Assembly (NCBI RefSeq): GCF_011806405.1
Contig: NZ_JAATOW010000013.1
Span: forward strand, 1-64,000
Direction: 5' to 3'
Source: Pseudooceanicola sp. HF7
GTDB taxonomy: Bacteria > Pseudomonadota > Alphaproteobacteria > Rhodobacterales > Rhodobacteraceae
DNA length: 64,000 nt
The position numbers and the translations under genes were made by a program. The notes under the pieces were generated by a model. It did no database searches, had not been told where the DNA came from, and saw nothing but the letters and a program-made list of their open reading frames with translations. Each line of letters begins with the position of its first letter. The stretch's first letter is position 1. Below are positions 35,774-45,485 of this stretch, piece by piece.

Positions 35774-37091
35774 GCAAGCGTCCTGCCGAAAGCTGTCGAA
35801 AGCTTGTCGACCAGCTCCGCGATCTGCGCGTCCTCAAGGATGAAGGGGGGTGCCAGCAAAACGTGATCGCCCCGCTGGCCGTCGATCGTGCCCCCCATCG
35901 GATAACAGATCAGGCCCGCCTCGAAAGCGGCTGCCTTGATCTTCTTGTTGATGCCAAGCGCGGGATCGAAGGGCGCCTTCGTGGCCCGGTCTGCCACGAT
36001 CTCCAGTCCCCGGAACATGCCGCGCCCGCGGATGTCACCGATATTGGGATGCTGGCCGAAAGCCTCCTTCAGCGCGGCATCCAGCCTGTCACCGACCCGG
36101 GCCGCACGCGCCGTCAGCCCCCCTTCGGAGAGCTTGCGCACCACAACATCTGCCGCTGCGGCGGCAGTGGGATGGCCCATGTAGGTGTGACCATGCTGGA
36201 AGAACCCGCTGCCCTGCACGAAGGCTTCATGGATACGGTCACTGCACAGCGTTGCCCCGATCGGCTGGTAACCCGCCCCCAGGCCCTTGGCCACGGTGAT
36301 GATATCCGGCGCGATCCCGTCCACTTCACAGGCGAACAGATGCCCGGTCCGGCCCATGCCGCACATGACCTCGTCCAGGATCAGCAGAATACCGTGGCGA
36401 TCACAGATCTCACGGATGCGCCGGAAGTAGCCCGGCGCCGCCGGCACCGCGCCCATGGTGGCCCCCACGACCGGCTCCGCGATGAAGGCAATGACGGTTT
36501 CGGGGCCCAGCCGCTGGATCTCTTCCTCCAGCAGGTTGGCGGCGCGCAGGCCATAAGCCTCGGGGCTCTCGCCCTCATGCTGCAACCGGTAGGGATAGCA
36601 GGGGTCGATGTGGTGGCTTTGCGGCAGGATCGGCGCGAAGGGGCGCTTGCGCCATGCGTTGCCCCCAGCCGACAGGGCCCCCAGCGTATTGCCATGATAG
36701 CTTTGCCGGCGGGCGATGAAGTTCACCCGCTCCGGCTGACCGACCTCGACGAAATACTGCCGCGCCATCTTCAGGGCGGTCTCCACCGCCTCCGATCCGC
36801 CGGAGCCGAAATAGACCCGCGCGATCCCCTCCGGAGCCAGCGATACCAGCCGGTCCGCCAGGCTTTCCGCCGGGTCCGAAGTGAAGAACCCGGTATGGGC
36901 ATAGGGCAGCACATCCAGCTGCGCCCTGATCGCCGCGATCACCTCCGGATCGGAATGCCCAAGACAGGAGACCGCCGCGCCGCCCGAACCATCCAGGTAG
37001 CGCTTGCCGGCATCGTCAAAGATATAGGCCCCTCCCCACGTACGGCGCGGGGCGGAGTGCTGCGGCACTGACGGTGGAAAACGTGGGACAT
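35770..37091 (-). CDS. Class III aminotransferase, N-terminus apparently frameshifted
   Basis: A PLP-dependent transaminase of the omega-amino acid or 4-aminobutyrate type: SCLGHSDPEV, YFGSGGSEAVETALKMAR, the SYHGNTLGALS turn, LDEVMCGMGRTG and the PLP lysine in TVAKGLGAGYQP. The uninterrupted frame starts at a GTG at 37068 without a ribosome site. The natural start is ATG 37091, behind GGAGG, and reads MSHVFHRQCRSTPPRAVRGEG; it goes out of frame at the G-run complementary to 37029-37032. One extra G would restore RGEGAYIFDDAG, the usual family N-terminus. Either one base was deleted or the read lost a G. It is coupled to the BKACE gene by ATGA. Confidence 0.85.
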
Positions 37092-37140
37092 GGCTGGCCT
37101 CCGGGTTCGGCCCGCATGGCAGCGCGCCCTTCCGAAATGC

Positions 37141-37187
37141 GAAACATATGTCTCAATCATTGACAAGAGTTGAAACACTTGAAACAC
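37141..37187. promoter_or_regulatory. Candidate RpiR operator region
   Basis: The gap between the divergent aminotransferase and rpiR-type genes has a near-palindrome, GAAACATATGTCTC (37141-37154), and a perfect direct repeat, TTGAAACAC twice (37170-37187). GAAAC-type half-sites are common in MurR/RpiR operators. Both lie upstream of both genes, so one regulator could control the enzymes and the transporter. Confidence 0.55.
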
Positions 37188-37245
37188 ATGGACTCGCCCT
37201 ACAATTGAGCAAAGACTCATGGGGAACGCACGTGGGAGGTGTCAT

Positions 37246-38109
37246 TTGCAGCCCGGTTTCGAAATGCGGCTTGCCGAGAAATATACCCAGCTCTCTGCGC
37301 GTCTGCAGGAAGCGGGGGATCACCTCGCGGCGAATCCGCTGGATGCTGCAACCCGTTCCCTGCGCGCCGTGGCCGATGACAGCGGCATGGCGCCGGCCAC
37401 CTTTTCCCGCCTCGCCCGTGCCCTGGATTACGAAAGCTTCGAGCAACTCAGAGAGGCATTGCGCGCCGAACTGGGCCGCCGCGTGTCCTCCTTTGCCAGC
37501 CGGGCAGAAGGGCTGCGCCGAACGCGGGACGAAGGGGTGCATGCCTTTCTTGAGCGCTCCCTCACGGCTGTCGAGGGCAACCTGGCGCTCCTGTCGGCCA
37601 GCATCGACCCCGCCAAGCTGGATCACACCGTGGAAACCCTGTCCGCGGCGCGCAAGGTCCTGATCATGGGCGCGCTCGGCTCTACCGGGATTGCCGAATA
37701 CGCCGGCTACATGGGCAAGTTCCTGGGTGACAACTGGGAGCTGACGGGCCGCATGGGTGCCTCGCTGGGCAGTGCCTTTTCCGACCTGGCACCAGGCGAC
37801 GGGCTGGTCGTTGTGACCAAGCCGCCCTATGCCACCCTTTCCCTGCGCGCCGCCGAGGCCGCCCGCGCCCGCGGCGCTTTCGTGGTCGTCATCACCGATA
37901 GCCACGCCTGCCCTGCATTGCGCAATGCCGACAGCGGCTTCATCGTGCCCAGCGAAAGCCCGAACTTCTTTTCCTCTTATGTTGCCACCGTCTTCCTGCT
38001 TGAGACGATCATGGCCATGGTGGCCAAGCTGTCCGGCCCGGAAACCTCGATGAGGATATCAGAGATCGAACGCCAGAACCGCGCCCTGGGGGAGGTTCTG
38101 GACCGATAG
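37246..38109 (+). CDS. MurR/RpiR-family transcriptional regulator
   Basis: A 287-residue regulator. An N-terminal HTH_6 domain (about 5-80, [35 protein letters not shown]) is followed by a SIS domain (about 120-250, [23 protein letters not shown] and [20 protein letters not shown]). I chose the TTG at 37246 because a strong GGGAGG lies 6 bases before it and the product then begins at the usual family start; ATG 37219 is the alternative. It precedes the TAXI transporter genes by 53 bp and diverges from the enzyme pair, so it probably regulates both. Confidence 0.9.
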   Translation: MQPGFEMRLAEKYTQLSARLQEAGDHLAANPLDAATRSLRAVADDSGMAPATFSRLARALDYESFEQLREALRAELGRRVSSFASRAEGLRRTRDEGVHAFLERSLTAVEGNLALLSASIDPAKLDHTVETLSAARKVLIMGALGSTGIAEYAGYMGKFLGDNWELTGRMGASLGSAFSDLAPGDGLVVVTKPPYATLSLRAAEAARARGAFVVVITDSHACPALRNADSGFIVPSESPNFFSSYVATVFLLETIMAMVAKLSGPETSMRISEIERQNRALGEVLDR

Positions 38110-38162
38110 AAACGCCCGGGCCCTGCCCGGGACCAACCCAAGCAACCAACGGGAGTCTGAAA

Positions 38163-39131
38163 ATGACCATCCAGATCAAGACGGGCCTGACCGCCCTTGC
38201 TGCCTCGGCCATGCTGGCCGGGCCCGCTGCGGCGGAAGAGTTCATCACCATCGGCACCGGCGGCGTGACCGGCGTCTATTATCCCACCGGGGGCGCGATC
38301 TGCCGCCTGGTGAACAAGGGCCGCAAGGAACACGGCATCCGCTGCTCCGTCGAATCCACCGGCGGCTCCGTCTACAACCTGGAGACCATCCGGGCGGGCG
38401 AGCTTGAGTTCGGCGTGGCCCAGTCCGACTGGCAGTACCATGCCTACAACGGCACCTCCTCCTTCGAAAGCTCCGGCCCCTTCGAGGAGCTGCGCGCGGT
38501 CTTCTCCGTGCATCCGGAACCCTTCACCGTGGTGGCCCGCGCAGATGCCGGCATCACGACCTTCGACGACCTAAAGGGCAAGCGCGTCAACATCGGCAAC
38601 CCCGGCTCCGGCCAGCGCGGCACGATGGAAGTGCTGATGGATGCCAAGGGCTGGACCACCGACGACTTCGCCCTGGCGACCGAGCTGAAGGCGGCCGAGC
38701 AATCCGCGGCGCTCTGCGACAACCAGATCGACGCGATGGTCTACACCGTCGGCCACCCCTCCGGCTCCATCCAGGAAGCCACCACCGCCTGTGACTCCGT
38801 CCTGGTCGAAGTGGCCGGTCCCGAGGTCGAGCAGCTTGTCGCGGACAACCCCTTCTACCGCGTCGCCACCATCCCCGGCGGCATGTACCGGGGCAATGAT
38901 GAAGACGTGACCACCTTCGGTGTGGGCGCGACCTTCGTCACCTCTTCGAATGTCTCCGATGAAGCGGTCTACGCCGTTGTCTCTTCGGTCTTCGAGAACT
39001 TCGAAGACTTCAAGGGCCTGCACCCCGCCTTCGCGAACCTGAAAGAGGAAGAGATGATCAAGGACGGTCTCTCTGCCCCGCTGCATGACGGAGCAGAGAA
39101 GTACTACACCGAAAAAGGCTGGATGGAATAA
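38163..39131 (+). CDS. TAXI-family TRAP transporter substrate-binding protein
   Basis: A 322-residue periplasmic binding protein with a signal peptide (1-24, cleavage after PAAA). The TAXI signature is clear: [27 protein letters not shown], the [33 protein letters not shown] segment and [13 protein letters not shown]. Known ligands of the family include glutamate and other carboxylates. It is followed by the fused TRAP permease; the spacer holds a GC hairpin. Confidence 0.95.
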   Translation: MTIQIKTGLTALAASAMLAGPAAAEEFITIGTGGVTGVYYPTGGAICRLVNKGRKEHGIRCSVESTGGSVYNLETIRAGELEFGVAQSDWQYHAYNGTSSFESSGPFEELRAVFSVHPEPFTVVARADAGITTFDDLKGKRVNIGNPGSGQRGTMEVLMDAKGWTTDDFALATELKAAEQSAALCDNQIDAMVYTVGHPSGSIQEATTACDSVLVEVAGPEVEQLVADNPFYRVATIPGGMYRGNDEDVTTFGVGATFVTSSNVSDEAVYAVVSSVFENFEDFKGLHPAFANLKEEEMIKDGLSAPLHDGAEKYYTEKGWME

Positions 39132-39152
39132 ACCTGTCTGGTTAACCATTTC

Positions 39153-39175
39153 GGGGGGCGGCACCGTCGCCCCCC
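39153..39175 (+). other. GC-rich stem-loop between the TRAP binding protein and permease genes
   Basis: GGGGGGCG (39153-39160) pairs with CGCCCCCC (39168-39175) around a seven-base loop; no T-run follows. In binding protein-transporter operons such hairpins stabilise or attenuate the transcript so that more binding protein than permease is made, and that role fits here. Confidence 0.55.
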
Positions 39176-39221
39176 CGTCTTCCATTTTCCGTTTCAGACA
39201 TTTCCCAAGGGGGAGTCCTCC

Positions 39222-41834
39222 ATGTCGGACAGTGATCGCCGCGCCTTGAACGAAGCCGAGCTGCAGGAACTTGTAGCCGCCAGCGACAGTGGGGCACGGA
39301 AGGTACCCGGCACCCTTGGGCTGGCCATCGCAGGGGTCGCGCTGCTCTGGTCGATCTTCCAGGTGCTCCTGGCTTCGCCGGTTGCGCCCTACGTCCTGCC
39401 CGGCGACCTGATCAACAACGCGCGCCAGATCCACCTGGCCTTCGCGATCTTCCTGTCGGCGATGTCCTATCCGCTGTTCAAGAGCGCCTCCAAGACCTCT
39501 GTCCCCTGGTATGACTGGATACTGGGCGTGGGCGGGGCGCTGCTGGCGCTTTACGGCTACTTCTTCTACCACAAGATCGTCGACCAGGGCGGGCTGGCCG
39601 ATACCCAGGATTCCCTTTTCGCCCTTGCCGGCCTGGTCTTCCTGTTCATCGCCGCCTACCGGACCCTTGGGCCGGTCATGGTCATCCTGGCGCTGATCTT
39701 CCTAGCCTATGTCTTCTTCGGCTCGTCAGAGCTTGTGCCCGACCAGATCCGCTGGGCCGGCGCATCGCTGCGCAAGGCGATGAGCCACATGTGGATCACC
39801 TCCGAAGGGGTGTTCGGCATCGCGCTTGGGGTCTCGACCAAGTTCGTCTTCCTTTTCGTGCTCTTCGGGGCGCTGCTGGATAAGGCCGGTGCGGGTAACT
39901 ACTTCATCCAGATGGCCTTCGGCGCGCTTGGCCACCTGCGCGGGGGGCCGGCCAAGGCCGCTGTCGTGGGCTCTGCCGCGACCGGCCTGATCTCAGGCTC
40001 CTCCATCGCCAACGTGGTCACCACCGGGACCTTCACCATCCCGCTGATGAAGCGGGTGGGCTTTTCCGCGGAAAAGGCCGGCTCTGTCGAGGTCGCCTCT
40101 TCCGTCAACGGCCAGATCATGCCCCCCGTGATGGGGGCCGCGGCCTTCCTGATGGTGGAATACGTCGGCATTTCCTACTTCGAGGTGATCAAGCACGCCT
40201 TCCTGCCCGCGATCATCTCCTACATCGCGCTGGTCTACATCGTTCACCTGGAAGCGGTGAAGAACAACATGCCGACCCTTGGCAACAAGGTCGTCTCCAT
40301 GGGGCGGACGATCGGCGGAATGTTCCTGTTCTTCGCCGGTTTCGCCGCGCTCTGCTACCTGACGCAATTCCCCGTACGGTTCGTGACCTCTATGGTGCCG
40401 GAAGGCTCCGGCTGGATCCTGGCCGTGCTGATCGGGCTGGCCTACATTGGCCTGGTCTGGCTGGCCTCAAAGGAGCCCGATCTTGAGCCCGACGACCCCG
40501 AGGCAGAGAAGCTTGAGCTGCCCGAGGTCGACAAGATCTACAAGTCCGGCCTTTATTACCTGCTGCCGATCATCGTGCTGGTCTATTTCCTGATGATCGA
40601 ACGCAAGTCCCCGGGCCTCTCGGCCTTCTGGGCGACCTTCCTGCTGTTCTTCATCCTGCTGACCCAGAAGACCCTCAAGGCCTTCTTCCGGGGCGAAAGC
40701 GATGCGGCCGGCCGCCTGAAGGACGGCTTCGTAGACCTGATCGCCGGGATGATCGACGGGGCGCGCAACATGATCGGCATCGGCCTGGCCACAGCCACGG
40801 CCGGCATCATCGTGGGGACCGTGTCGCTGACCGGGATCGGCCAGGTGATGGCCGACTTCGTCGAGTTCCTCTCCGGCGGGAACCTGATCCTGATGCTGAT
40901 CTTCGTGGCCATCCTGTCGCTGATCCTGGGGATGGGGCTGCCAACCACCGCGAACTACATCGTTGTCAGCTCTCTCATGGTGGCCGTGGTCGTGGAGCTG
41001 GGCGCACAATCGGGCCTGGTGGTGCCCCTGATCGCCGTGCACCTCTTCGTCTTCTACTTCGGGATCATGGCGGATGTGACGCCGCCCGTGGGGCTTGCCA
41101 GTTTCGCCGCCGCCGCCGTTTCGGGCGGGGATGCGATCCGCACGGGCTTCACCGCCTTCTTCTATTCGCTGCGCACGGTGGCCCTGCCCTTCGTCTTCAT
41201 CTTCAACACGGACCTGCTGCTGATCAACGTGACCTGGGTGCAGGGGATCATCGTCTTCGTCATCGCCACGATCGGGATCCTTGTCTTCACCGCGGCCACG
41301 ATGGGCTGGTTCCTGACCCGGTCGCGCATCTGGGAAACCGTTGCGCTGCTGGTCGTGGCCTTTGCGCTGTTCCGGCCCGGGTTCTTCATGGACATGGTCC
41401 AGCCGCCCTACCACGACATCGCCCCCGCAGCCTTCGAGGAAGCCCTGCTGGAAGCGCCGGAGGGATCGAACCTGCGGATCGTCGTCTCAGGCCCGGATTT
41501 CGACACGCTTGAGCAGAAGGACCTGACCGTGGTGCTGACCATGCCCCAGGATGTGCCTGCCCCTGAGCGCGCGGATGACCTGGGGCTGATGCTCATGCCG
41601 GAAGGCGACCGGATGCTGATGGATGAGCCCATGTTCGGCACCCCCATGTCGGACAAGCTGTCATCCTTCGACTTCTACGGGGATGAGCCGGTGCAGATCA
41701 CCGCCGTGCGCGCCCCTGCGGCGCAGATGCCGAAGGAGCTGATGTTCATCCCCGCCCTGCTGCTGCTGGGGCTGATCGCCCTGCTGCAATCCCGCCGCGC
41801 CGCGGCCACCCGTCCCGAAGGAGCGACCGCATGA
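39222..41834 (+). CDS. TRAP transporter permease, fused 4TM-12TM (DctQM-like) protein
   Basis: An 870-residue membrane protein in which the small and large TRAP permease subunits are fused, the normal form with TAXI binding proteins. The large subunit starts around residue 175 and carries GSAATGLISGSSIANVVTTGTFTIPLMKR and EVASSVNGQIMPPVMGAAAFLMVEYVG, and the matching second-half motif GMGLPTTANYIVVSSLM with ADVTPPVGLASFAAAAVSGGD. A non-membrane stretch (about 725-845) precedes a last hydrophobic helix. Na+-driven uptake is expected. It overlaps the next gene by 4 bp. Confidence 0.95.
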   Translation: MSDSDRRALNEAELQELVAASDSGARKVPGTLGLAIAGVALLWSIFQVLLASPVAPYVLPGDLINNARQIHLAFAIFLSAMSYPLFKSASKTSVPWYDWILGVGGALLALYGYFFYHKIVDQGGLADTQDSLFALAGLVFLFIAAYRTLGPVMVILALIFLAYVFFGSSELVPDQIRWAGASLRKAMSHMWITSEGVFGIALGVSTKFVFLFVLFGALLDKAGAGNYFIQMAFGALGHLRGGPAKAAVVGSAATGLISGSSIANVVTTGTFTIPLMKRVGFSAEKAGSVEVASSVNGQIMPPVMGAAAFLMVEYVGISYFEVIKHAFLPAIISYIALVYIVHLEAVKNNMPTLGNKVVSMGRTIGGMFLFFAGFAALCYLTQFPVRFVTSMVPEGSGWILAVLIGLAYIGLVWLASKEPDLEPDDPEAEKLELPEVDKIYKSGLYYLLPIIVLVYFLMIERKSPGLSAFWATFLLFFILLTQKTLKAFFRGESDAAGRLKDGFVDLIAGMIDGARNMIGIGLATATAGIIVGTVSLTGIGQVMADFVEFLSGGNLILMLIFVAILSLILGMGLPTTANYIVVSSLMVAVVVELGAQSGLVVPLIAVHLFVFYFGIMADVTPPVGLASFAAAAVSGGDAIRTGFTAFFYSLRTVALPFVFIFNTDLLLINVTWVQGIIVFVIATIGILVFTAATMGWFLTRSRIWETVALLVVAFALFRPGFFMDMVQPPYHDIAPAAFEEALLEAPEGSNLRIVVSGPDFDTLEQKDLTVVLTMPQDVPAPERADDLGLMLMPEGDRMLMDEPMFGTPMSDKLSSFDFYGDEPVQITAVRAPAAQMPKELMFIPALLLLGLIALLQSRRAAATRPEGATA

Positions 41835-42262
41835 CCACGTCCGTTCTCTGCGCCATCGACATCAACCGCCCCGAGGCCGAGGCCAAGGTGCTGCAGATCG
41901 CCTGGAAGCTGGCCCAGATGGACGGGGCCCGCATGGACGTGGTCACCGTACTGCCGGATTTCGGGCGGCCGGTCGTGGGCGGTTATTTCAAGGAAGGCCA
42001 TGCGGAAACGGCGCTGGAGCACGCCCGCGCCCACCTGACCGGCTTCGTCGAGGGGGTGCTTGGGCCAGAGGCCAACGCCCAGATCCGCCACGTGGTCGTC
42101 AATGGCACCACCTACCATGAGATCCTGACAGTCGCAGAGAAATCCCAGGCGGACCTGATCGTGCTGGGGGCCCACAGGCCTGACCTGAAAGACTACCTGC
42201 TTGGCCCCAACGCCGCGCGGGTCGTCCGCCATGCTCAGGCCTCGGTCTACGTGGTGCGCTAG
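41831..42262 (+). CDS. Universal stress protein (UspA family), transporter-associated
   Basis: A 143-residue UspA-domain protein. It begins SVLCAIDINRPEAEAKVLQIAWKLAQ and ends with the ATP-binding type motif LIVLGAHRPDLKDYLLGPNAARVVRHAQASVYVVR, close to the G-2x-G-9x-G(S/T) pattern although the spacing is modified. Usp proteins such as TeaD regulate TRAP transporters. It overlaps the permease by ATGA and converges on recQ, with which it shares a CTAG at the stop codons. Confidence 0.93.
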   Translation: MTTSVLCAIDINRPEAEAKVLQIAWKLAQMDGARMDVVTVLPDFGRPVVGGYFKEGHAETALEHARAHLTGFVEGVLGPEANAQIRHVVVNGTTYHEILTVAEKSQADLIVLGAHRPDLKDYLLGPNAARVVRHAQASVYVVR

Positions 42263-44310
42263 GCCGGGTCTGCCGCTTCGCGCAGCACGTCCAGGAAGGC
42301 TTCGCCGAAGCGTTCGGCCCGCCGATCCCCCAGGATCCGCGCCATGGCATCGGCATCCCTGGGCCGGGTCTCCGCGATCCGCGCGATCAGGGACTGAGAG
42401 CAGGACAGGGGCTTGTCGATCCCGTCCGGGCCACGCGCCAGCGCCGTCTGCGCCTCCATCAGCCGGTCATAAAGCGATCCGGCCTGCTTCCCCGCCAGCT
42501 TGCGGCGCATCGGGTGCACCTCCTCGACACTGCCGGAGATGACCTCCAGGAAGGTCGCGCCATAGGCTTCCAGCTTCTTCGCGCCCACACCGGTGATCCC
42601 GGCCATCTCATCAAGGCTCTGCGGCTTGCGCTCGGCCATCTCGATCAGGGTACGGTCGTTGAAGATCACGTAGGCCGGCACGCGCTGCTCTTCGGCCAAG
42701 GCGCGGCGCTTTGCCTTAAGCGCCGAGAGCAGCGGTTCGTCCTCTTCCGACACTAGGGTCTTGGTGGCCGGGCGACGATCCTTTGCGGCGGTCAGCGTGT
42801 CACGGCGCAGGCGGATTGTTTCTTCACCGCGCAGGATCGGCCGGGCCGCATCGGTCATGAACAGGGCACCATGGCGTTCACCGTTCGGCCGCACCAGGTC
42901 ATGGCCCATCATCTGCCGGAAGACCGCCTGCCATTCGCCTTTCTTGAACTCTGTCCCGACACCGAAGGTGGGCAATTGGTCATGTCCCCTTTCCCGGATC
43001 TTGTCGGTTTCGGTGCCCGTCAGGATATCCACCAGGTGCCCCGCGCCGAACCATTCGCCGGTGCGCAGCATGGCCGACAGCGCCTTGCGCACGGCTTCTG
43101 TCGCATCGAAGGTCTCTGGCGGGCGGTCGCACAGGTCGCAATTGCCGCAGTGGGCGCAGTCCTCTCCGAAGTAGCGCAGCAGGACGGCCCGCCGGCATTC
43201 CAGCGCCTCGGCCAGGCCCAGCAGGGCGTTCAGCCGGGCATGGTCGGCCGCGCGACGCTCCGGCGGGGCCAGCCCCTCGTCGATCTGGGAGCGGCGCAGG
43301 CGGATGTCATCGGGTCCGAACAGCGTCAGCGTCTCTGCCGGGGCACCGTCACGACCCGCGCGCCCGATCTCCTGGTAATAGGCCTCGATGCTCTTGGGCA
43401 GGTCGGAATGGGCCACCCAGCGGATATCCGGCTTGTCGACGCCCATGCCGAAGGCCACCGTGGCCACGACGATCAGCCCGTCCTCCTGCTGGAACTGCAG
43501 CTCTGCCGCCCGACGGTCATTCGGATCCATCCCGCCATGGTAATGGATCGCCGCCATCCCGGCCTCTCTCAAGCCCTGGGCAATGCTTTCGGTGCGCGCA
43601 CGGGTGCCGCAATAGACGATGCCGGACTGGCCCTTCCGGGCCGCGGCAAAGTTCAGGATCTGCTTGCGCGGAGAATTCTTGGCCGCGAAGGCCAGGTGGA
43701 TGTTGGGCCGGTCGAAGCCCCGCAGGAAGCTCTGCGGCGGGGTGCCGTCGAAGAGCCGCCGCACGATCTCTTCGCGGGTTTCCTCGTCTGCCGTGGCGGT
43801 AAAGGCAGCCAGCGGCACATCGAGCATCTCGCGCAGTTGACCGATCCGCAGGTAATCAGGGCGGAAGTCATGACCCCACTGGCTGACGCAATGCGCCTCG
43901 TCCACGGCAATGAGAGAGACGTTGATCCGCCGCAGCATCTGCATCGCGCCACCTGAGGCCAGGCGTTCCGGCGCAAGGTAGAGCAGCTTGAGAGAGCCGT
44001 CCTCGAGCGCGGTCCAGACCGCCTCTGTCTCTTCGTCGGTATTGCCCGAGGTCAGCGCGCCGGCCACGACGCCCGCTTCCCGAAGGGCACGGACCTGGTC
44101 CCGCATCAGCGCGATCAGCGGGGAAATCACCACCGTCACGCCGTGGCGCATCAGCGCCGGAAGCTGGAAACACAGCGACTTGCCACCGCCCGTGGGCATG
44201 ATCGCGAGGGTGTTCCGCCCGGCGGCCACGGCTTCCACGATCTCTTGCTGCCCGGGGCGGAATGCGTCGAATCCGAATATGTCCCGCAGAAGCTTTTCTG
44301 CCTCAGCCAT
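42259..44310 (-). CDS. recQ: ATP-dependent DNA helicase RecQ
   Basis: A 683-residue 3'-5' helicase for recombination and repair. Motifs: Walker A MPTGGGKSLCFQLPA, DEAH box VDEAHCVSQWGHDFRPDY, AFTATAD, the helicase C domain with QEIGRAGRDG, the zinc-binding cysteines in CRRAVLLRYFGEDCAHCGNCDLC, a winged-helix RQC domain and a C-terminal HRDC domain (about 520-600). The ATG at 44310 is chosen over a GTG at 44355 because family proteins begin near EAEKLLRDIFG. The stop overlaps that of the usp gene. Confidence 0.96.
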   Translation of the reverse strand: MAEAEKLLRDIFGFDAFRPGQQEIVEAVAAGRNTLAIMPTGGGKSLCFQLPALMRHGVTVVISPLIALMRDQVRALREAGVVAGALTSGNTDEETEAVWTALEDGSLKLLYLAPERLASGGAMQMLRRINVSLIAVDEAHCVSQWGHDFRPDYLRIGQLREMLDVPLAAFTATADEETREEIVRRLFDGTPPQSFLRGFDRPNIHLAFAAKNSPRKQILNFAAARKGQSGIVYCGTRARTESIAQGLREAGMAAIHYHGGMDPNDRRAAELQFQQEDGLIVVATVAFGMGVDKPDIRWVAHSDLPKSIEAYYQEIGRAGRDGAPAETLTLFGPDDIRLRRSQIDEGLAPPERRAADHARLNALLGLAEALECRRAVLLRYFGEDCAHCGNCDLCDRPPETFDATEAVRKALSAMLRTGEWFGAGHLVDILTGTETDKIRERGHDQLPTFGVGTEFKKGEWQAVFRQMMGHDLVRPNGERHGALFMTDAARPILRGEETIRLRRDTLTAAKDRRPATKTLVSEEDEPLLSALKAKRRALAEEQRVPAYVIFNDRTLIEMAERKPQSLDEMAGITGVGAKKLEAYGATFLEVISGSVEEVHPMRRKLAGKQAGSLYDRLMEAQTALARGPDGIDKPLSCSQSLIARIAETRPRDADAMARILGDRRAERFGEAFLDVLREAADPA

Positions 44311-44407
44311 GCCGCTCTGGTCCTGTTCACTGCCCTGGGGGAGCTTGTCCCACACTAAGAATCCGTAAACAAGCGCTGCCCGGAGTCACGGCCTTGGGCG
44401 CGGGGCC

Positions 44408-44695
44408 TTACATGACGTAGCCGATGTTGTTGGCGACGACGATCCGGATGGCCATGATGGCCAGCAGGGCCACGAGCGGCGCCAGGTCGATCCCGCCCAT
44501 GGGCGGCAGGATGCGGCGGATCGGGGCATAGATCGGCTCAAGGATGCGGTTCAGCCCGTACCAGATCTGCGCCACGAATTGCTGGCGGACATTCAGAACC
44601 TGGAAGGAGATCAGCCAGGACATGATCACATGGGCGATGATGAAGAACCAAACGACGTTCAGGACCAGTCCAAGGATCATCAGCAGGGATTGCAT
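44408..44695 (-). CDS. YggT family membrane protein
   Basis: A 95-residue two-helix protein: helix one about 4-27 (LMILGLVLNVVWFFIIAHVIMSWL) and helix two about 66-90, with the conserved FVAQIWYGLNRILEPIYAPIRRILPPMGGIDLAPLVALL between them. Family members are associated with cell-division and osmotic functions, but the activity is unclear. ATG 44695 has GGAG 9 bases upstream; an in-frame start 36 codons upstream is rejected since the family begins at MQSLL. Confidence 0.93.
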   Translation of the reverse strand: MQSLLMILGLVLNVVWFFIIAHVIMSWLISFQVLNVRQQFVAQIWYGLNRILEPIYAPIRRILPPMGGIDLAPLVALLAIMAIRIVVANNIGYVM

Positions 44696-44823
44696 TGGGC
44701 ATTTCTCCGTTTTGCGAGCCGACAACAGGTAAGCAGCCATGGCGAAAAGCACAAGTTCCGACGCAGGGTTCTGGTTGACGGAGTTTGCGCTGCGACGCAG
44801 CAAGTGCGCGAAGGAGACGCCCG

Positions 44824-45357
44824 ATGTACCCCTATTTCCGCCTCGCGACAGAATTCCTGCGGTTTCGCAAGGCTCCGAAGCTGACGATCACGGACACCCA
44901 TGTCACCACCCTGCGCATCCTGCCGGGGGATATCGACCCCTGGAAAGAGCTGAACAACGGCCGCACCCTGACGCTTTATGACCTGGGCCGCCTGCCCTTC
45001 GGCGCGCGCACCGGCTTTGGCCGCGTGCTGAAGGCACGGAACTGGGGCCTGACCGTTGCGGGCAGCGTGATGCGCTATCGCAAGCGCCTGACGCTGTTCA
45101 AGCAGGTGGAGCTGCGCACGCGCCTGGTGGGGACGGATGCACGCTTCATCTACATAGAGCAGAGCATGTGGCTGCCCGATGGCACCTGCGCCAACGCCGG
45201 GGTGATCCGCAGCGCGGTGATCGCCAATCGCAAGATGGTACCCATGGAGCAGGTTGTGGCGGCGCTCGACTCCCCGGAACTCCCGGAGCTGCCCGAATGG
45301 GCCGCTCAGCTCTTTGCCGCCGAAAGCTCCCGGCCCTGGCCGCCCGAGCGCGGCTGA
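44824..45357 (+). CDS. Acyl-CoA thioesterase-like protein (hot-dog fold)
   Basis: A 177-residue protein of the 4HBT/thioesterase-like group with the sequence YPYFRLATEFLRFRKAPKL, then RILPGDIDPWKELNNGRTLTLYDLGRL; the D-x-x-x-E-x-N-N-G-R segment is the hot-dog active-site region. It continues with SVMRYRKRLTLFKQVELRTRLVG and a tail rich in proline. AAGGAG lies 7 bases before the ATG. The substrate is unknown. It is divergent from yggT. Confidence 0.88.
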   Translation: MYPYFRLATEFLRFRKAPKLTITDTHVTTLRILPGDIDPWKELNNGRTLTLYDLGRLPFGARTGFGRVLKARNWGLTVAGSVMRYRKRLTLFKQVELRTRLVGTDARFIYIEQSMWLPDGTCANAGVIRSAVIANRKMVPMEQVVAALDSPELPELPEWAAQLFAAESSRPWPPERG

Positions 45358-45485
45358 CACCCAAGGGGCCCTGAAACCACAGCGCCGCAACGATAGGGAC
45401 GCAGGGTCAACAACCCCTTGCCCCCCTGGGTCGATCCCGGTCATATCCCCACAAACGACTTGGCGGGCGATAGGGCGGTAGGATC

